DNA of 64,000 bases, from positions 434,001-498,000 of the forward strand of contig NZ_CANLYK010000001.1 in NCBI RefSeq assembly GCF_947495325.1, in the 5' to 3' direction. Made by a program: the position numbers and the translations under genes. Numbering within the stretch: position 1 is the stretch's first letter; the number at the start of each line of letters is the position of its first letter. Below the pieces are notes generated by a model. The model had not been told where the DNA came from and searched no databases. It was given only the letters and a program-made list of their open reading frames with translations. The DNA comes from an uncultured Allomuricauda sp. GTDB lineage: Bacteria > Bacteroidota > Bacteroidia > Flavobacteriales > Flavobacteriaceae. Below, piece by piece: positions 1 through 8,582 of this stretch.

Positions 1-1103
1 TCTTATTAGAGGGTGTGGATATTTTTAAAGAGTATTATGTGCTTTCAGAAAGGGAAAATGGCCTAAATAGGTTGAAAGTTTCCCGTTGGGACAAAACCGA
101 TAGTTATCATTTGCCCTTTACGAGCGAGACTTATATTGCAGGAACCTCTGTAAATGTAGATTTTGACACCAACATACTTCGATATTACTATAATGAAATG
201 GGCGCGCCTTATGCAATCATTGATTTTAATATGGAGGACAAGACTAAAAAGATTTTAAAGGAACAAGAAGTCCTTGGAGGACATTTTGACAAAGCAAACT
301 ACCGAACAAAAAGAGTATGGGCCACAGCCCATGATGGTGTAAAAATACCTATCTCACTGGTTTACCATAAAAATATCAAGTTGGACGGAACAAGTCCGCT
401 TTTACAATATGCATATGGATCCTATGGCAGTACAATCGACCCCTATTTCTCCTCTATTAGATTAAGTCTGTTGGACAGAGGGTTTATATACGCCATTGCC
501 CATGTACGGGGAGGGGAGTATTTGGGAAGGCCCTGGTATGAAAATGGGAAACTGCTTCAAAAGAAAAATACGTTTACGGATTTCATTGATTGTTCCAAAT
601 TTCTAATTAAAGAAAAATACACAAGTGCGGAACACTTGTACGCTTCAGGTGGTTCCGCAGGAGGGCTTTTAATGGGAGCAATAGTAAATATGGAGCCAGA
701 ACTGTATAATGGGGTAGTTGCCTCTGTGCCTTTTGTTGATGTAGTAACAACTATGCTGGATGACACCATTCCCTTGACCACTGGAGAGTACGATGAGTGG
801 GGAAATCCTGGCGATAAGGAATATTATGACTATATGAAATCCTATTCCCCATATGATAATGTAACGGCAATGAACTATCCAAATATGTACGTTTCAACTG
901 GACTGCACGATTCACAGGTGCAATACTGGGAGCCCGCTAAATGGGTGGCAAAGCTAAGGGAATATAAAACTGGTGATAATCTCTTGTTTCTTGATACGAA
1001 TATGGATGCCGGACATGGAGGAGCATCAGGGCGTTTTGAATCCCTCAAGGAAACTGCAAAAGAGTACGCCTTTATTCTAGATTTAGAAGGAAAAATCCTT
1101 TAA
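1..1103 (+). CDS. ptrB: Oligopeptidase B / prolyl oligopeptidase family serine protease, C-terminal part (5' end outside window)
   Basis: The reading frame is open from base 3, so the gene begins upstream of the window; the GTG at 15 is an internal Val codon. About 366 residues are present, which would be roughly half of an S9A peptidase. They contain the end of the beta-propeller and the complete alpha/beta-hydrolase domain. The nucleophile elbow GGSAGG supplies the catalytic Ser, the Asp lies in the segment STGLHDSQV, and the His is in DAGHGG, so the triad is intact. The family cleaves peptides after basic residues (oligopeptidase B) or proline (prolyl oligopeptidase). The segment ATAHDGVKIPISLVYHK before the hydrolase domain resembles oligopeptidase B. 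A signal peptide cannot be judged because the N-terminus is missing. Assignment to S9A is confident; the choice of PtrB over POP is less so. Confidence 0.85.
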   Translation, partial: LLEGVDIFKEYYVLSERENGLNRLKVSRWDKTDSYHLPFTSETYIAGTSVNVDFDTNILRYYYNEMGAPYAIIDFNMEDKTKKILKEQEVLGGHFDKANYRTKRVWATAHDGVKIPISLVYHKNIKLDGTSPLLQYAYGSYGSTIDPYFSSIRLSLLDRGFIYAIAHVRGGEYLGRPWYENGKLLQKKNTFTDFIDCSKFLIKEKYTSAEHLYASGGSAGGLLMGAIVNMEPELYNGVVASVPFVDVVTTMLDDTIPLTTGEYDEWGNPGDKEYYDYMKSYSPYDNVTAMNYPNMYVSTGLHDSQVQYWEPAKWVAKLREYKTGDNLLFLDTNMDAGHGGASGRFESLKETAKEYAFILDLEGKIL

Positions 1104-1114
1104 AATAAAAATAC

Positions 1115-1122
1115 TATTTTTG
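1115..1122 (+). promoter_or_regulatory. Bacteroidetes -7 box (TAnnTTTG) for the cysteine/cysteate synthase-like gene
   Basis: TATTTTTG matches the TAnnTTTG -7 consensus exactly. It lies 12 nt after the stop of the protease gene and about 53 nt before the preferred ATG at 1175. No convincing -33 element is visible. Transcription would start near 1128. Confidence 0.5.
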
Positions 1123-1174
1123 TGCCGGACTAATTTTGATACAAACAAGATTAATTCCTTACCTAAACCCAGTT

Positions 1175-2215
1175 ATGAAGAAACAGATAAATGCGCATAG
1201 CAATATTCTTGATTTAATTGGAAATACCCCTTTAGTAAAGCTGAATAAAATTGCAGCTCCCCTTACCGGAAATTTTTACGCTAAAATTGAATCCTTTAAT
1301 CCCGGACATTCTTCCAAGGATAGAGTGGCCTCATACATTATTGAGAATGCAGAGAGTAAAGGTATTCTTAAACCAGGAAGTACAATTATAGAGACTACCT
1401 CAGGTAATACGGGTTTTAGTTTGGCAATGGTGAGTATTGTAAAAGGCTATAAATGTATTCTGGCTGTTAGTTCAAAGTCGTCCCCAGACAAAATAGATAT
1501 GCTTCGGTCCATGGGGGCTAAAGTATACGTTTGCCCAGCCCATGTTAGCGCAGATGATCCCCGATCATACTATGAAGTGGCAAAAAGATTACACAAAGAG
1601 ACCAAGGATTCCATATATATCAATCAATATTTTAATGAGCTGAATATAGAAGCCCATTATAAAACCACAGGTCCAGAAATCTGGAATCAAACTGGTGGTT
1701 CCATTACACATCTTGTAGCTTGTAGTGGTACGGGAGGTACAATTTCTGGTATTGCACGTTATTTAAAAGAGCAAAATCCAGAGGTGAAAATATTGGGTGT
1801 TGATGCCTATGGATCAGTATTGAAAAAATATCATGAAACTGGTGAATTTGACCATAATGAGGTGTACCCGTATAGAATTGAAGGTTTAGGAAAGAATTTA
1901 ATTCCCACAGCAACAGATTTCAATTGTATAGACCGTTATGTAAAGGTTTCTGATGAAGAAAGTGCCCATATGGCTAGAAAAATAGCCCATACCGAAGGTA
2001 TGTTTGTAGGGTATACCAGTGGTGCTGCAATGCAGGCGCTATACCAAATGAACACAGAAGGTGAGTTTGATGAAAACAGTAATGTTGTTGTAATCTTCCC
2101 TGATCACGGTTCTAGGTACATGAGTAAAGTATACAGTAATGAATGGATGGAGAACCAAGGGTTTTTTGATACAAAAAATGCGGAAACTCCTGAAAAAATA
2201 GAATATATAAAGTAG
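1175..2215 (+). CDS. PLP-dependent cysteine synthase/cystathionine beta-synthase-like enzyme, candidate cysteate synthase
   Basis: The 346-residue protein belongs to the fold-type II PLP family (CysK/CBS). Lys48 in HSSKDR should form the Schiff base. SGNTG at 76-80 binds the substrate carboxylate, and the Gly-rich SGTGGT loop binds the PLP phosphate. A longer in-frame TTG at 1136 exists, but the ATG at 1175 is better placed behind the TATTTTTG promoter box. The family replaces a beta-leaving group (O-acetylserine, serine or phosphoserine) with a sulfur nucleophile. The C-terminal part ([16 protein letters not shown]) is closer to CBS-type enzymes than to CysK. It is followed by a strong terminator and then by a serine-palmitoyltransferase-like gene on the same strand. 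That context suggests it makes cysteate from sulfite for sulfonolipid synthesis. This is an inference; ordinary cysteine or cystathionine synthesis remains possible. Confidence 0.85.
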   Translation: MKKQINAHSNILDLIGNTPLVKLNKIAAPLTGNFYAKIESFNPGHSSKDRVASYIIENAESKGILKPGSTIIETTSGNTGFSLAMVSIVKGYKCILAVSSKSSPDKIDMLRSMGAKVYVCPAHVSADDPRSYYEVAKRLHKETKDSIYINQYFNELNIEAHYKTTGPEIWNQTGGSITHLVACSGTGGTISGIARYLKEQNPEVKILGVDAYGSVLKKYHETGEFDHNEVYPYRIEGLGKNLIPTATDFNCIDRYVKVSDEESAHMARKIAHTEGMFVGYTSGAAMQALYQMNTEGEFDENSNVVVIFPDHGSRYMSKVYSNEWMENQGFFDTKNAETPEKIEYIK

Positions 2216-2241
2216 GAAACCACTTTAATTCACAAACAGTT

Positions 2242-2272
2242 AAACGACAATGGTTTCCATTGTCGTTTTTTT
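2242..2272 (+). terminator. Rho-independent terminator after the cysteine/cysteate synthase-like gene
   Basis: A perfect 12-bp stem (2242-2253 with 2257-2268) has a TTT loop and is followed by T residues to 2272. It separates the PLP enzyme from the next gene, so each has its own promoter. Confidence 0.9.
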
Positions 2273-2310
2273 ATATACTGATTTCGTTATGTGAGGTTGG
2301 CAAAAATCTA

Positions 2311-2318
2311 TATTTTTG
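2311..2318 (+). promoter_or_regulatory. -7 box (TAnnTTTG) for the serine-palmitoyltransferase-like gene
   Basis: TATTTTTG is an exact TAnnTTTG match, 23 nt before the ATG at 2342 and directly after the terminator at 2242-2272. This gives an independent transcription unit with a short leader. Confidence 0.6.
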
Positions 2319-2341
2319 CACTTGAAACAATTTTAGGGTAG

Positions 2342-3601
2342 ATGAGAGATTTATTTGATAGAATCATTGAAAATAAAGGCCCCTTGGGGAAATGGGCATC
2401 ACAAGCAGAAGGTTATTTTGTGTTTCCAAAATTAGAAGGGCCTATCTCCAATAGAATGAAATTCCAAGGTAAGGATGTTATTACATGGAGTATCAATGAC
2501 TATTTAGGGCTTGCAAATCTACCTGAAGTTAAAAAAGTTGATGGCGATGCTGCACATGAGCATGGTTCAGCTTACCCTATGGGCGCACGTATGATGAGCG
2601 GCCATACAGATTTCCACGAACAATTGGAAAATGAGTTGGCGGAATTTGTAAATAAAGAATCTTCCTATTTATTGAATTTTGGCTACCAAGGATTTATGTC
2701 TGTTATTGATGCTTTGGTATCTAAAGATGATATCATAGTGTATGATGTGGATTGCCACGCTTGTATTATAGATGGTGTTCGTTTGCACATGGGTAAACGT
2801 TTTACCTTTAAACATAATGATGTTGAGAGTTTAGAAAAAAACTTGGAGCGTGCCACAAAAATGGCCACAGAAACTGGTGGAGGGATACTTGTAATTTCCG
2901 AAGGTGTTTTTGGCATGCGCGGTGAGCAGGGAATCTTAAAAGAAATAGTTGCGTTAAAAAGCAGGTTTAAGTTTAGATTACTTGTTGATGATGCCCACGG
3001 ATTTGGAACACTTGGAAAAACAGGAGCAGGAGCAGGAGAGGAGCAGGGAATTCAAGATGATATAGATGTTTATTTGGCCACATTTGCAAAATCTATGGCT
3101 AGTATTGGAGCTTTTGTAGCTGCCGATAAGGAGATTATAGAATATTTAAAATATAATCTAAGGTCACAGATGTTTGCCAAATCATTGCCCATGGTTTATG
3201 TAAAGGGAGCGTTAAAACGATTGGATATGCTCCGTACCATGCCTGAATTGAAGGCAAAGCTATGGGAAAACGTGGACGCTTTACAAAATGGTTTAAAGGA
3301 TCGTGGTTTTGATATTGGAACCACTTCGAGCTGTGTTACCCCAGTATATTTAAATGGTAGTATTCCAGAAGCCATGGCTTTAGTTAAAGACCTTCGCGAA
3401 AACCATGGAATATTCTGTTCAATAGTGGTGTATCCTGTAATACCCAAAGGATTAATTTTATTACGTTTAATACCGACAGCCACGCACACCATGCAGGATA
3501 TCGTGGAAACTTTGGATGCTTTCTCTTCAATACGGGAACGCTTGGAGAATGGAACCTACAAAAGACTTTCTGCTGCAGTTGCAGCGGCAATGGGGGAATA
3601 A
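2342..3601 (+). CDS. Alpha-oxoamine synthase: serine palmitoyltransferase-like, candidate cysteate fatty-acyltransferase
   Basis: This 419-residue PLP enzyme belongs to the alpha-oxoamine synthase group (SPT, KBL, BioF). His139 (CHACIIDG) should stack on PLP, DDAH at 216-219 holds the cofactor, and Lys250 in TFAKSMASIGAF forms the Schiff base. These enzymes condense an amino acid with an acyl thioester and release CO2. With serine the product starts sphingolipids; with cysteate it starts capnine, the sulfonolipid base of gliding Bacteroidetes. A Flavobacterium johnsoniae homologue has been reported as the cysteate acyltransferase needed for capnine. The neighbouring cysteine-synthase-like gene and the GNAT gene ending 3 bp downstream on the other strand support a lipid role. 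Sequence alone does not separate serine from cysteate specificity, and the 2-amino-3-ketobutyrate ligase name often given to this family is probably wrong here. Confidence 0.85.
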   Translation: MRDLFDRIIENKGPLGKWASQAEGYFVFPKLEGPISNRMKFQGKDVITWSINDYLGLANLPEVKKVDGDAAHEHGSAYPMGARMMSGHTDFHEQLENELAEFVNKESSYLLNFGYQGFMSVIDALVSKDDIIVYDVDCHACIIDGVRLHMGKRFTFKHNDVESLEKNLERATKMATETGGGILVISEGVFGMRGEQGILKEIVALKSRFKFRLLVDDAHGFGTLGKTGAGAGEEQGIQDDIDVYLATFAKSMASIGAFVAADKEIIEYLKYNLRSQMFAKSLPMVYVKGALKRLDMLRTMPELKAKLWENVDALQNGLKDRGFDIGTTSSCVTPVYLNGSIPEAMALVKDLRENHGIFCSIVVYPVIPKGLILLRLIPTATHTMQDIVETLDAFSSIRERLENGTYKRLSAAVAAAMGE

Positions 3602-3603
3602 AA

Positions 3604-4722
3604 CTACAGCTCTTTTCTATATGTCCTCCGTCTTTTGTGTGTGACCGGGTCAAAATGCCGCCACATTTGTCGTATCGCCGTATTTTCTTCCAATTCTGGA
3701 GTACGAATACAATTTACAATACCTTTTAACTGGAACGTTTTATGGTATTCGTTGAAAATAATAGCTGTTACGCCCCTGTTTTGGTAATCTGGATGTATGC
3801 CAATAAGATAAAAGATTACATCCTTACTTTCTTTTTTAGCTTTCAACAAATGAAAAACGCCAGTGGGGAATAACTTTCCCTTCGCTTTTTGTAATGCTTT
3901 TGAAAAGGAAGGCATCACAATGGCAAAGGCAATCAGTTCATTATCCGCATCAACCACAAATTTTATATATTCTGGATTAATAAAACTGATATATTTCTTT
4001 TTAAAGTACGCTTTTTGCTCATCTGTAATCCTTACAAAAGAAGCCAAACTGGAGTATGTATCGTTAAACAGGTCAAACATTTTATCTACCCAAGGCATAA
4101 TTTCCTTACTGTCTGTAAAATTGAGTTCCCTTAGATTGTAGCGCTTCTTAATTAAAAGATTGGCCTTATAAAAGTGTTTGGGATCTGCATTGGCCGCCAA
4201 AAACTTATTTTCCAAGTATTCTTTTTCCTTTACAAAACCATGTTTTTCATAATGCGATTGGTAATAGGCGTGGTTGTACCACGTAATCATGTTGCCAATA
4301 TGGTCAAAACCTTGAGTAAGCACTCCAACTTTGTCTAAATTGGAAAAACCTACAGGACCTTCCATGTATTCCAATTCCCTTTGTTGTCCAATTTTTGCCA
4401 CCTGATCTATGAGTGCTTTTGAAACATCAAAATCATCCACAAAGTCAAACCAACCGAATCTCATTTTTCGGATTCCCTGCTCATTTACTTCCAACCAATT
4501 TATTATTGCGGCCACCCTACCAACAATTTTATTGTTTTTGTAGGCTAAAAAATAAGATGCTTCGGCACTTTTAAAAACGGGATTTTTTTTGGGGTTAAAA
4601 GATTCCAGCTCATCTTTTATAATAGGGGGAACCCAATAAGGGGAGTTTTTGTATAAGGAAAACGGAAATTTTACAAACTTTTTTAAATCACTCTTAGATT
4701 GCACCTGTTTTATAGTGACCAT
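3604..4722 (-). CDS. GNAT-fold acyltransferase of the YghO / bacterial ceramide synthase type
   Basis: This 372-residue protein is convergent with the SPT-like gene, and the two stop codons are 2 bp apart. The N-terminus (PYWVPPIIKDE, then a FLAYKNNKIVGRVAAI strand) is the signature of the large GNAT family that includes E. coli YghO. To my knowledge it also includes the Caulobacter enzyme bCerS that N-acylates the sphingoid base. The C-terminal half (DVIFYLIGIHPDYQNRGVTAIIF) is a GNAT acyl-CoA-binding region with the Q/RxxG-type turn QNRGV. Flavobacterial members are often called GTP cyclohydrolase, and nothing in the sequence supports that. Its position next to an SPT-like enzyme suggests N-acylation of capnine or dihydrosphingosine. 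There is no signal peptide, so it should act at the cytoplasmic face of the inner membrane. Confidence 0.75.
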   Translation of the reverse strand: MVTIKQVQSKSDLKKFVKFPFSLYKNSPYWVPPIIKDELESFNPKKNPVFKSAEASYFLAYKNNKIVGRVAAIINWLEVNEQGIRKMRFGWFDFVDDFDVSKALIDQVAKIGQQRELEYMEGPVGFSNLDKVGVLTQGFDHIGNMITWYNHAYYQSHYEKHGFVKEKEYLENKFLAANADPKHFYKANLLIKKRYNLRELNFTDSKEIMPWVDKMFDLFNDTYSSLASFVRITDEQKAYFKKKYISFINPEYIKFVVDADNELIAFAIVMPSFSKALQKAKGKLFPTGVFHLLKAKKESKDVIFYLIGIHPDYQNRGVTAIIFNEYHKTFQLKGIVNCIRTPELEENTAIRQMWRHFDPVTHKRRRTYRKEL

Positions 4723-4788
4723 ACATCATTTTTTGTAAGGTCAATATTAGGAATATTCTGGATGGAAGAAAAATGATACCGTTAAAAC

Positions 4789-5772
4789 TTAGAAGTCAAT
4801 TTTGTCTTTCTTTTTTTTCCGATCTTTCTTTGGTTTTTTCTTCGAGGCATTCTTTTTGATTTTTCCATTTACCCCTCCTTTTTGATCTTCTATAGCGACC
4901 AATTTATCTTTATGTAGATCTAATCGATATGAAAAACCTAAAACAGCAAAGATTCTGGATGGCGTATTTTTAAAACCGGAACCCAAATGAAAATCTGCCT
5001 GAAAGTTTGGACTAATTAAATAAGCAACACCGGTACGAAGCAACATATCAGAATACCGATCACTTTTAATACCTTGATTTTCAACAAAAATGCTCCATTT
5101 AGGATCTCTGAAAGAATGGGAGAGTGACACTGCATAGCTCCATTCTGGAAAATCGGTTCCAATTCTGTCATAGGCGATATTTGAAATCAATACAAACCTT
5201 GGTGAAAGTCTACTCTGCGTGGCAATTGCCGCCCTTGGTGATGCTATTGGGTCTCCTACGTAAAATGGATTGTCCCCAAGATTAAATGTGGCTCCAGCAT
5301 AAACGGAAACTGCTGGAATCAAATTTTTCAATTGAAATACATTGTTGGCACGCCAGCTATATAGATTGGGTTTGTTGTTTTCAGGATTTTTAAATGGATC
5401 AAAGACCAGAAACTTTAACCCTAATCGATTTCGGGTAAAATCCGTCCTGGTTTCATCAGTACCTAAATCGGTGTACGTTATATTTTGATTTATGAAAGAC
5501 CCTTCATACTTAATTTCCAAAGTTTCAAAAAGTAACCCGTATCTAAGAGAGATATCCGTGCCGAAAATATTGGAATCAGAATTTAAAGCAGCATCATCCT
5601 GTTGTTCATACACAAGTCCAACTTCGGCCTGTATTACATTTCTTCCAACGGCATATGCGCTAACAGCTCTACCGGGTCTATTGGAATTAATGACATCCGT
5701 ATATTGCGCAACCGCTAAAAGTGGAAAAAATAGAAGAAGAACAAGGGTTTTGCTAATACGAGAACGATCCAT
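4789..5772 (-). CDS. Outer-membrane beta-barrel protein of the MetA-pathway/phenol-degradation-like family
   Basis: The 327-residue protein has a clear signal peptide (MDRSRISKTLVLLLFFPLLAVAQ, cleavage after AQ). It then shows many alternating amphipathic strands ending in aromatic residues, as in an outer-membrane barrel. The opening INSNRPGRAVSAYAVGRNVIQAEVG resembles proteins annotated as transporter or putative MetA-pathway of phenol degradation (PF13557-like). The last 35 or so residues are extremely lysine-rich (KKNASKKKPKKDRKKKKDK) and would sit at the barrel's periplasmic or outer end. No catalytic motif is visible and the cargo is unknown. It stands alone, 66 bp upstream of the GNAT gene on the same strand. 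Confidence 0.6.
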   Translation of the reverse strand: MDRSRISKTLVLLLFFPLLAVAQYTDVINSNRPGRAVSAYAVGRNVIQAEVGLVYEQQDDAALNSDSNIFGTDISLRYGLLFETLEIKYEGSFINQNITYTDLGTDETRTDFTRNRLGLKFLVFDPFKNPENNKPNLYSWRANNVFQLKNLIPAVSVYAGATFNLGDNPFYVGDPIASPRAAIATQSRLSPRFVLISNIAYDRIGTDFPEWSYAVSLSHSFRDPKWSIFVENQGIKSDRYSDMLLRTGVAYLISPNFQADFHLGSGFKNTPSRIFAVLGFSYRLDLHKDKLVAIEDQKGGVNGKIKKNASKKKPKKDRKKKKDKIDF

Positions 5773-5831
5773 ATAACTTACTTTTAATACTTTTTTAAGA
5801 TACTTTAACGCCTTTTGAAGGACTAACAGTG

Positions 5832-5839
5832 TAATTTTG
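5832..5839 (+). promoter_or_regulatory. -7 box for the DUF4834-YfhO-glycosyltransferase-flippase operon
   Basis: TAATTTTG fits TAnnTTTG and lies 19 nt before the ATG at 5859, in the divergent gap between the barrel protein and DUF4834. No clear -33 element is present. Confidence 0.55.
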
Positions 5840-5858
5840 ATTCAATAGCTGTTGTTAT

Positions 5859-6119
5859 ATGGTTTTATTACAAACGATTTTAGTTATCATCTTAGTATAC
5901 TATGCCCTTAAATTGCTGGCAAAATGGTTGGCACCTAGGGTAATCAACTATGCCATGCGCAAGACCCAACAGCGTTTTGGACAACAATTTGGAAATTATC
6001 AAGATTTTGGAGGTAAATCGAATAGTAATGATAAGACCACAACTACCAAGAAACCTTTCAAAAAATCCAATCCGTCAAAAAAAGTTGGAGAATATATAGA
6101 TTTTGAAGAAATTGACTAA
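5859..6119 (+). CDS. DUF4834-like small membrane protein
   Basis: The 86-residue protein has one N-terminal hydrophobic helix (residues 2-25), an amphipathic basic stretch, a low-complexity Asn/Thr/Lys linker and a conserved-looking end KKVGEYIDFEEID. This matches the layout of the flavobacterial DUF4834 family, of unknown function. It is the first gene of a four-gene plus-strand operon and is followed after a few bases by the YfhO gene. The acidic C-terminus would face the cytoplasm if the helix is a signal anchor. It may be a membrane adaptor for the polysaccharide genes behind it, which is inference from position only. Confidence 0.75.
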   Translation: MVLLQTILVIILVYYALKLLAKWLAPRVINYAMRKTQQRFGQQFGNYQDFGGKSNSNDKTTTTKKPFKKSNPSKKVGEYIDFEEID

Positions 6120-6143
6120 TATTTGTCTTTTCAAAATCAATCC

Positions 6144-8582
6144 ATGAATCTTTCTCTAAAAGCTATTATTACCCATATTAGTGTAATTGCTTTCTTCATT
6201 GTTGCCTCTCTTATTTACTTTTATCCAGTGCTCCAGGGAAAAGCTATTTTCCAATCAGATATTGCCCAGTATAAAGGTATGTCCAAGGAGCGAAATGACT
6301 ATAAGGAATTGACGGGGGAGGAATCCTATTGGACAAATAGTGCTTTTGGTGGGATGCCCACATATCAACTTGGGGCCAATTATCAACATGATTATATCAA
6401 GAAATTAGATAGATTGATTCGGTTTTTACCAAGACCGGCCGACTATCTTTTTCTATACTTTTTGGGATTTTACGTTTTAATGCTCTGCCTTAAAGTGGAG
6501 TATCGTTTGGCCATTTTAGGAGCATTGGCCTTTGGTTTTTCAACCTATTTGATCATAATCCTTGGTGTGGGGCATAATGCAAAGGCTCACGCTCTGGGAT
6601 ATATCCCGATGGTTTTGGGCGGAATAGTGTTGGTGTTTCGAAAAAAATACCTGCTCGGATTTATAGTAACAGCATTGGCAATGGCCTTGGAAATAAATGC
6701 CAATCACTACCAAATGACGTATTATTTTATGCTACTGGTACTGGTATTGGGATTGGTACATTTGATTTATGCCATTAAGGATAAGAAACTAAAACACTTT
6801 TTTGCCTCCGTTGGAATCTTAATCGGCGCGGTTGTTCTTTCCATAGCAACGAATGCGACAGGGCTAATGGCTACCAAGGAATATGCGGATTGGAGCACAC
6901 GTGGAAAATCAGAATTGTCTATAAACCCGGATGGAAGCCCAAAGGAAGTTCAGAATGGGTTGGATAGGGATTATATTACTTATTACAGTTATGGTGTTAC
7001 TGAATCTTTGGATTTATTCGTTCCACGAATGTTTGGCGGATCCGGAAATGAGGATTTAGGAAAAGATTCCAAAGTTTATGAGTATTTAACAGGTCAGGGA
7101 CTTTCACCAACAAAAGCACTAGAAATATCAGGTCTTTACCTTTATTGGGGCCCTCACCCTGCCTCAGGACCTGCAGGACCCGCTTATGTTGGTGCAATTA
7201 TTGTTTTTCTATTTATTCTTGGTCTCATTGTGATTAGAGGCAAAAAGAAATGGTGGCTATTGTTTGGAATTATTTTATCTCTCTTTTTGTCTTGGGGAAA
7301 AAACTTTCCCGCTTTGACCAATTTTATGATTGATCATTTTCCTTTATACAATAAATTCAGGGCAGTATCGTCGATTCAGGTTGTACTTGAACTGTGTTTC
7401 CCTGTACTGGCAATTCTAGGGCTTAGAAAACTTTTTAAAACTTCCTTGAAACCAAAACAAAAACTTGGCGCATTAAAGCTTAGCTTTTTTATCACCCTGG
7501 GGTTAGGTGTATTTATATTATTATTAAAAAACTTTTTTGATTTCGAAGGATTGAATGATGAAACCTATCGACAATATTTTGGAGATCCATTGTTGGATAT
7601 TTTAAGACGGGACAGAGAAGCAGTTTATGTGAGTGATACCATTAGGTCATTAATTTTTGTTTTGTTGACAGCTGTTGCCCTTTGGTTGTTCATCAAAAAT
7701 AAAATAGGGAAGAACCTGATTGCAATTGTTCTTGGAGCACTGATTTTGTTTGATTTAATTGGAGTGAACCTCCGGTATGTAAATGAGGACGATTTTGTTC
7801 GCCAAAGAAATGTGAATACACCGTTTCAAGCCTCTCAAATAGATGAACTGATTCAACAGGATGATTCTGTATATAGGGTTTTTGACCCACAAGAAGGATT
7901 GAACGGTGCACGAACCTCATATTTTCATAAATCCATAGGTGGATATCATGCGGCCAAACCTAGACAACTTCAAAATTTGTTTGAGTACCACCTGTACCAA
8001 AATAATATAGAGGTTTTGAATATGTTGAATGTAAAATATATCATTCAACAAGATGAAGAGGGAAATAGCTTTCCCGCGGTTAACGATAATGCAAATGGTA
8101 ATGCATGGTTGGTGGAAAAACTGGTGCCTGTTAATTCGGCAAATGAAGAAATTCAAGAATTGGAGAAAATCAACTCCAAAACAGAAGCGGTAGTAAACAC
8201 TAAAATATACCCTACAATTACCAAGTTAAGTTTTCAAACGGATTCTTTGGCAATGATACGTATGAGGGAATACAGGCCCAATTATATTAAATATCAATCC
8301 AATACTACAAATGATGGGTTTGCTGTGTTTTCGGAAATGCATTATCCCCAAGGATGGAATGCTTTTATTGATGGAAAAGCAGAACCGCATTATAAGGTAA
8401 ATTATGCGTTACGAGGAATGAAAATACCTGCCGGACAACATGAAATTGAATTCAAATTTGAACCAGAGATTGTTAAAATGGGTAGCCAGGTCACATTGGC
8501 AAGCTGCATTTTGCTGGGTTTGATTGTAATTGGAGGATTAGGATTTTCATTTCGCCCTAAAAAATCAAAAACCAAAACATAA
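6144..8582 (+). CDS. YfhO-family polytopic membrane protein (putative GT-C glycosyltransferase)
   Basis: The protein has about 812 residues and a dozen or so hydrophobic segments. A first helix (residues 8-30) is followed by a periplasmic loop carrying FQSDIAQYKGMSKERND, typical of YfhO proteins. More helices follow, then a soluble C-terminal domain (ISEMHYPQGW-like region, here SEMHYPQGWNAFIDG). YfhO proteins have the GT-C layout and in Gram-positives glycosylate lipoteichoic acid; in flavobacteria the substrate is unknown. The longest frame starts at a TTG (6123), but the ATG at 6144 directly precedes the first membrane helix and is preferred. Its stop overlaps the next start by one base (TAATG), indicating translational coupling with the glycosyltransferase. 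Confidence 0.8.
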   Translation: MNLSLKAIITHISVIAFFIVASLIYFYPVLQGKAIFQSDIAQYKGMSKERNDYKELTGEESYWTNSAFGGMPTYQLGANYQHDYIKKLDRLIRFLPRPADYLFLYFLGFYVLMLCLKVEYRLAILGALAFGFSTYLIIILGVGHNAKAHALGYIPMVLGGIVLVFRKKYLLGFIVTALAMALEINANHYQMTYYFMLLVLVLGLVHLIYAIKDKKLKHFFASVGILIGAVVLSIATNATGLMATKEYADWSTRGKSELSINPDGSPKEVQNGLDRDYITYYSYGVTESLDLFVPRMFGGSGNEDLGKDSKVYEYLTGQGLSPTKALEISGLYLYWGPHPASGPAGPAYVGAIIVFLFILGLIVIRGKKKWWLLFGIILSLFLSWGKNFPALTNFMIDHFPLYNKFRAVSSIQVVLELCFPVLAILGLRKLFKTSLKPKQKLGALKLSFFITLGLGVFILLLKNFFDFEGLNDETYRQYFGDPLLDILRRDREAVYVSDTIRSLIFVLLTAVALWLFIKNKIGKNLIAIVLGALILFDLIGVNLRYVNEDDFVRQRNVNTPFQASQIDELIQQDDSVYRVFDPQEGLNGARTSYFHKSIGGYHAAKPRQLQNLFEYHLYQNNIEVLNMLNVKYIIQQDEEGNSFPAVNDNANGNAWLVEKLVPVNSANEEIQELEKINSKTEAVVNTKIYPTITKLSFQTDSLAMIRMREYRPNYIKYQSNTTNDGFAVFSEMHYPQGWNAFIDGKAEPHYKVNYALRGMKIPAGQHEIEFKFEPEIVKMGSQVTLASCILLGLIVIGGLGFSFRPKKSKTKT

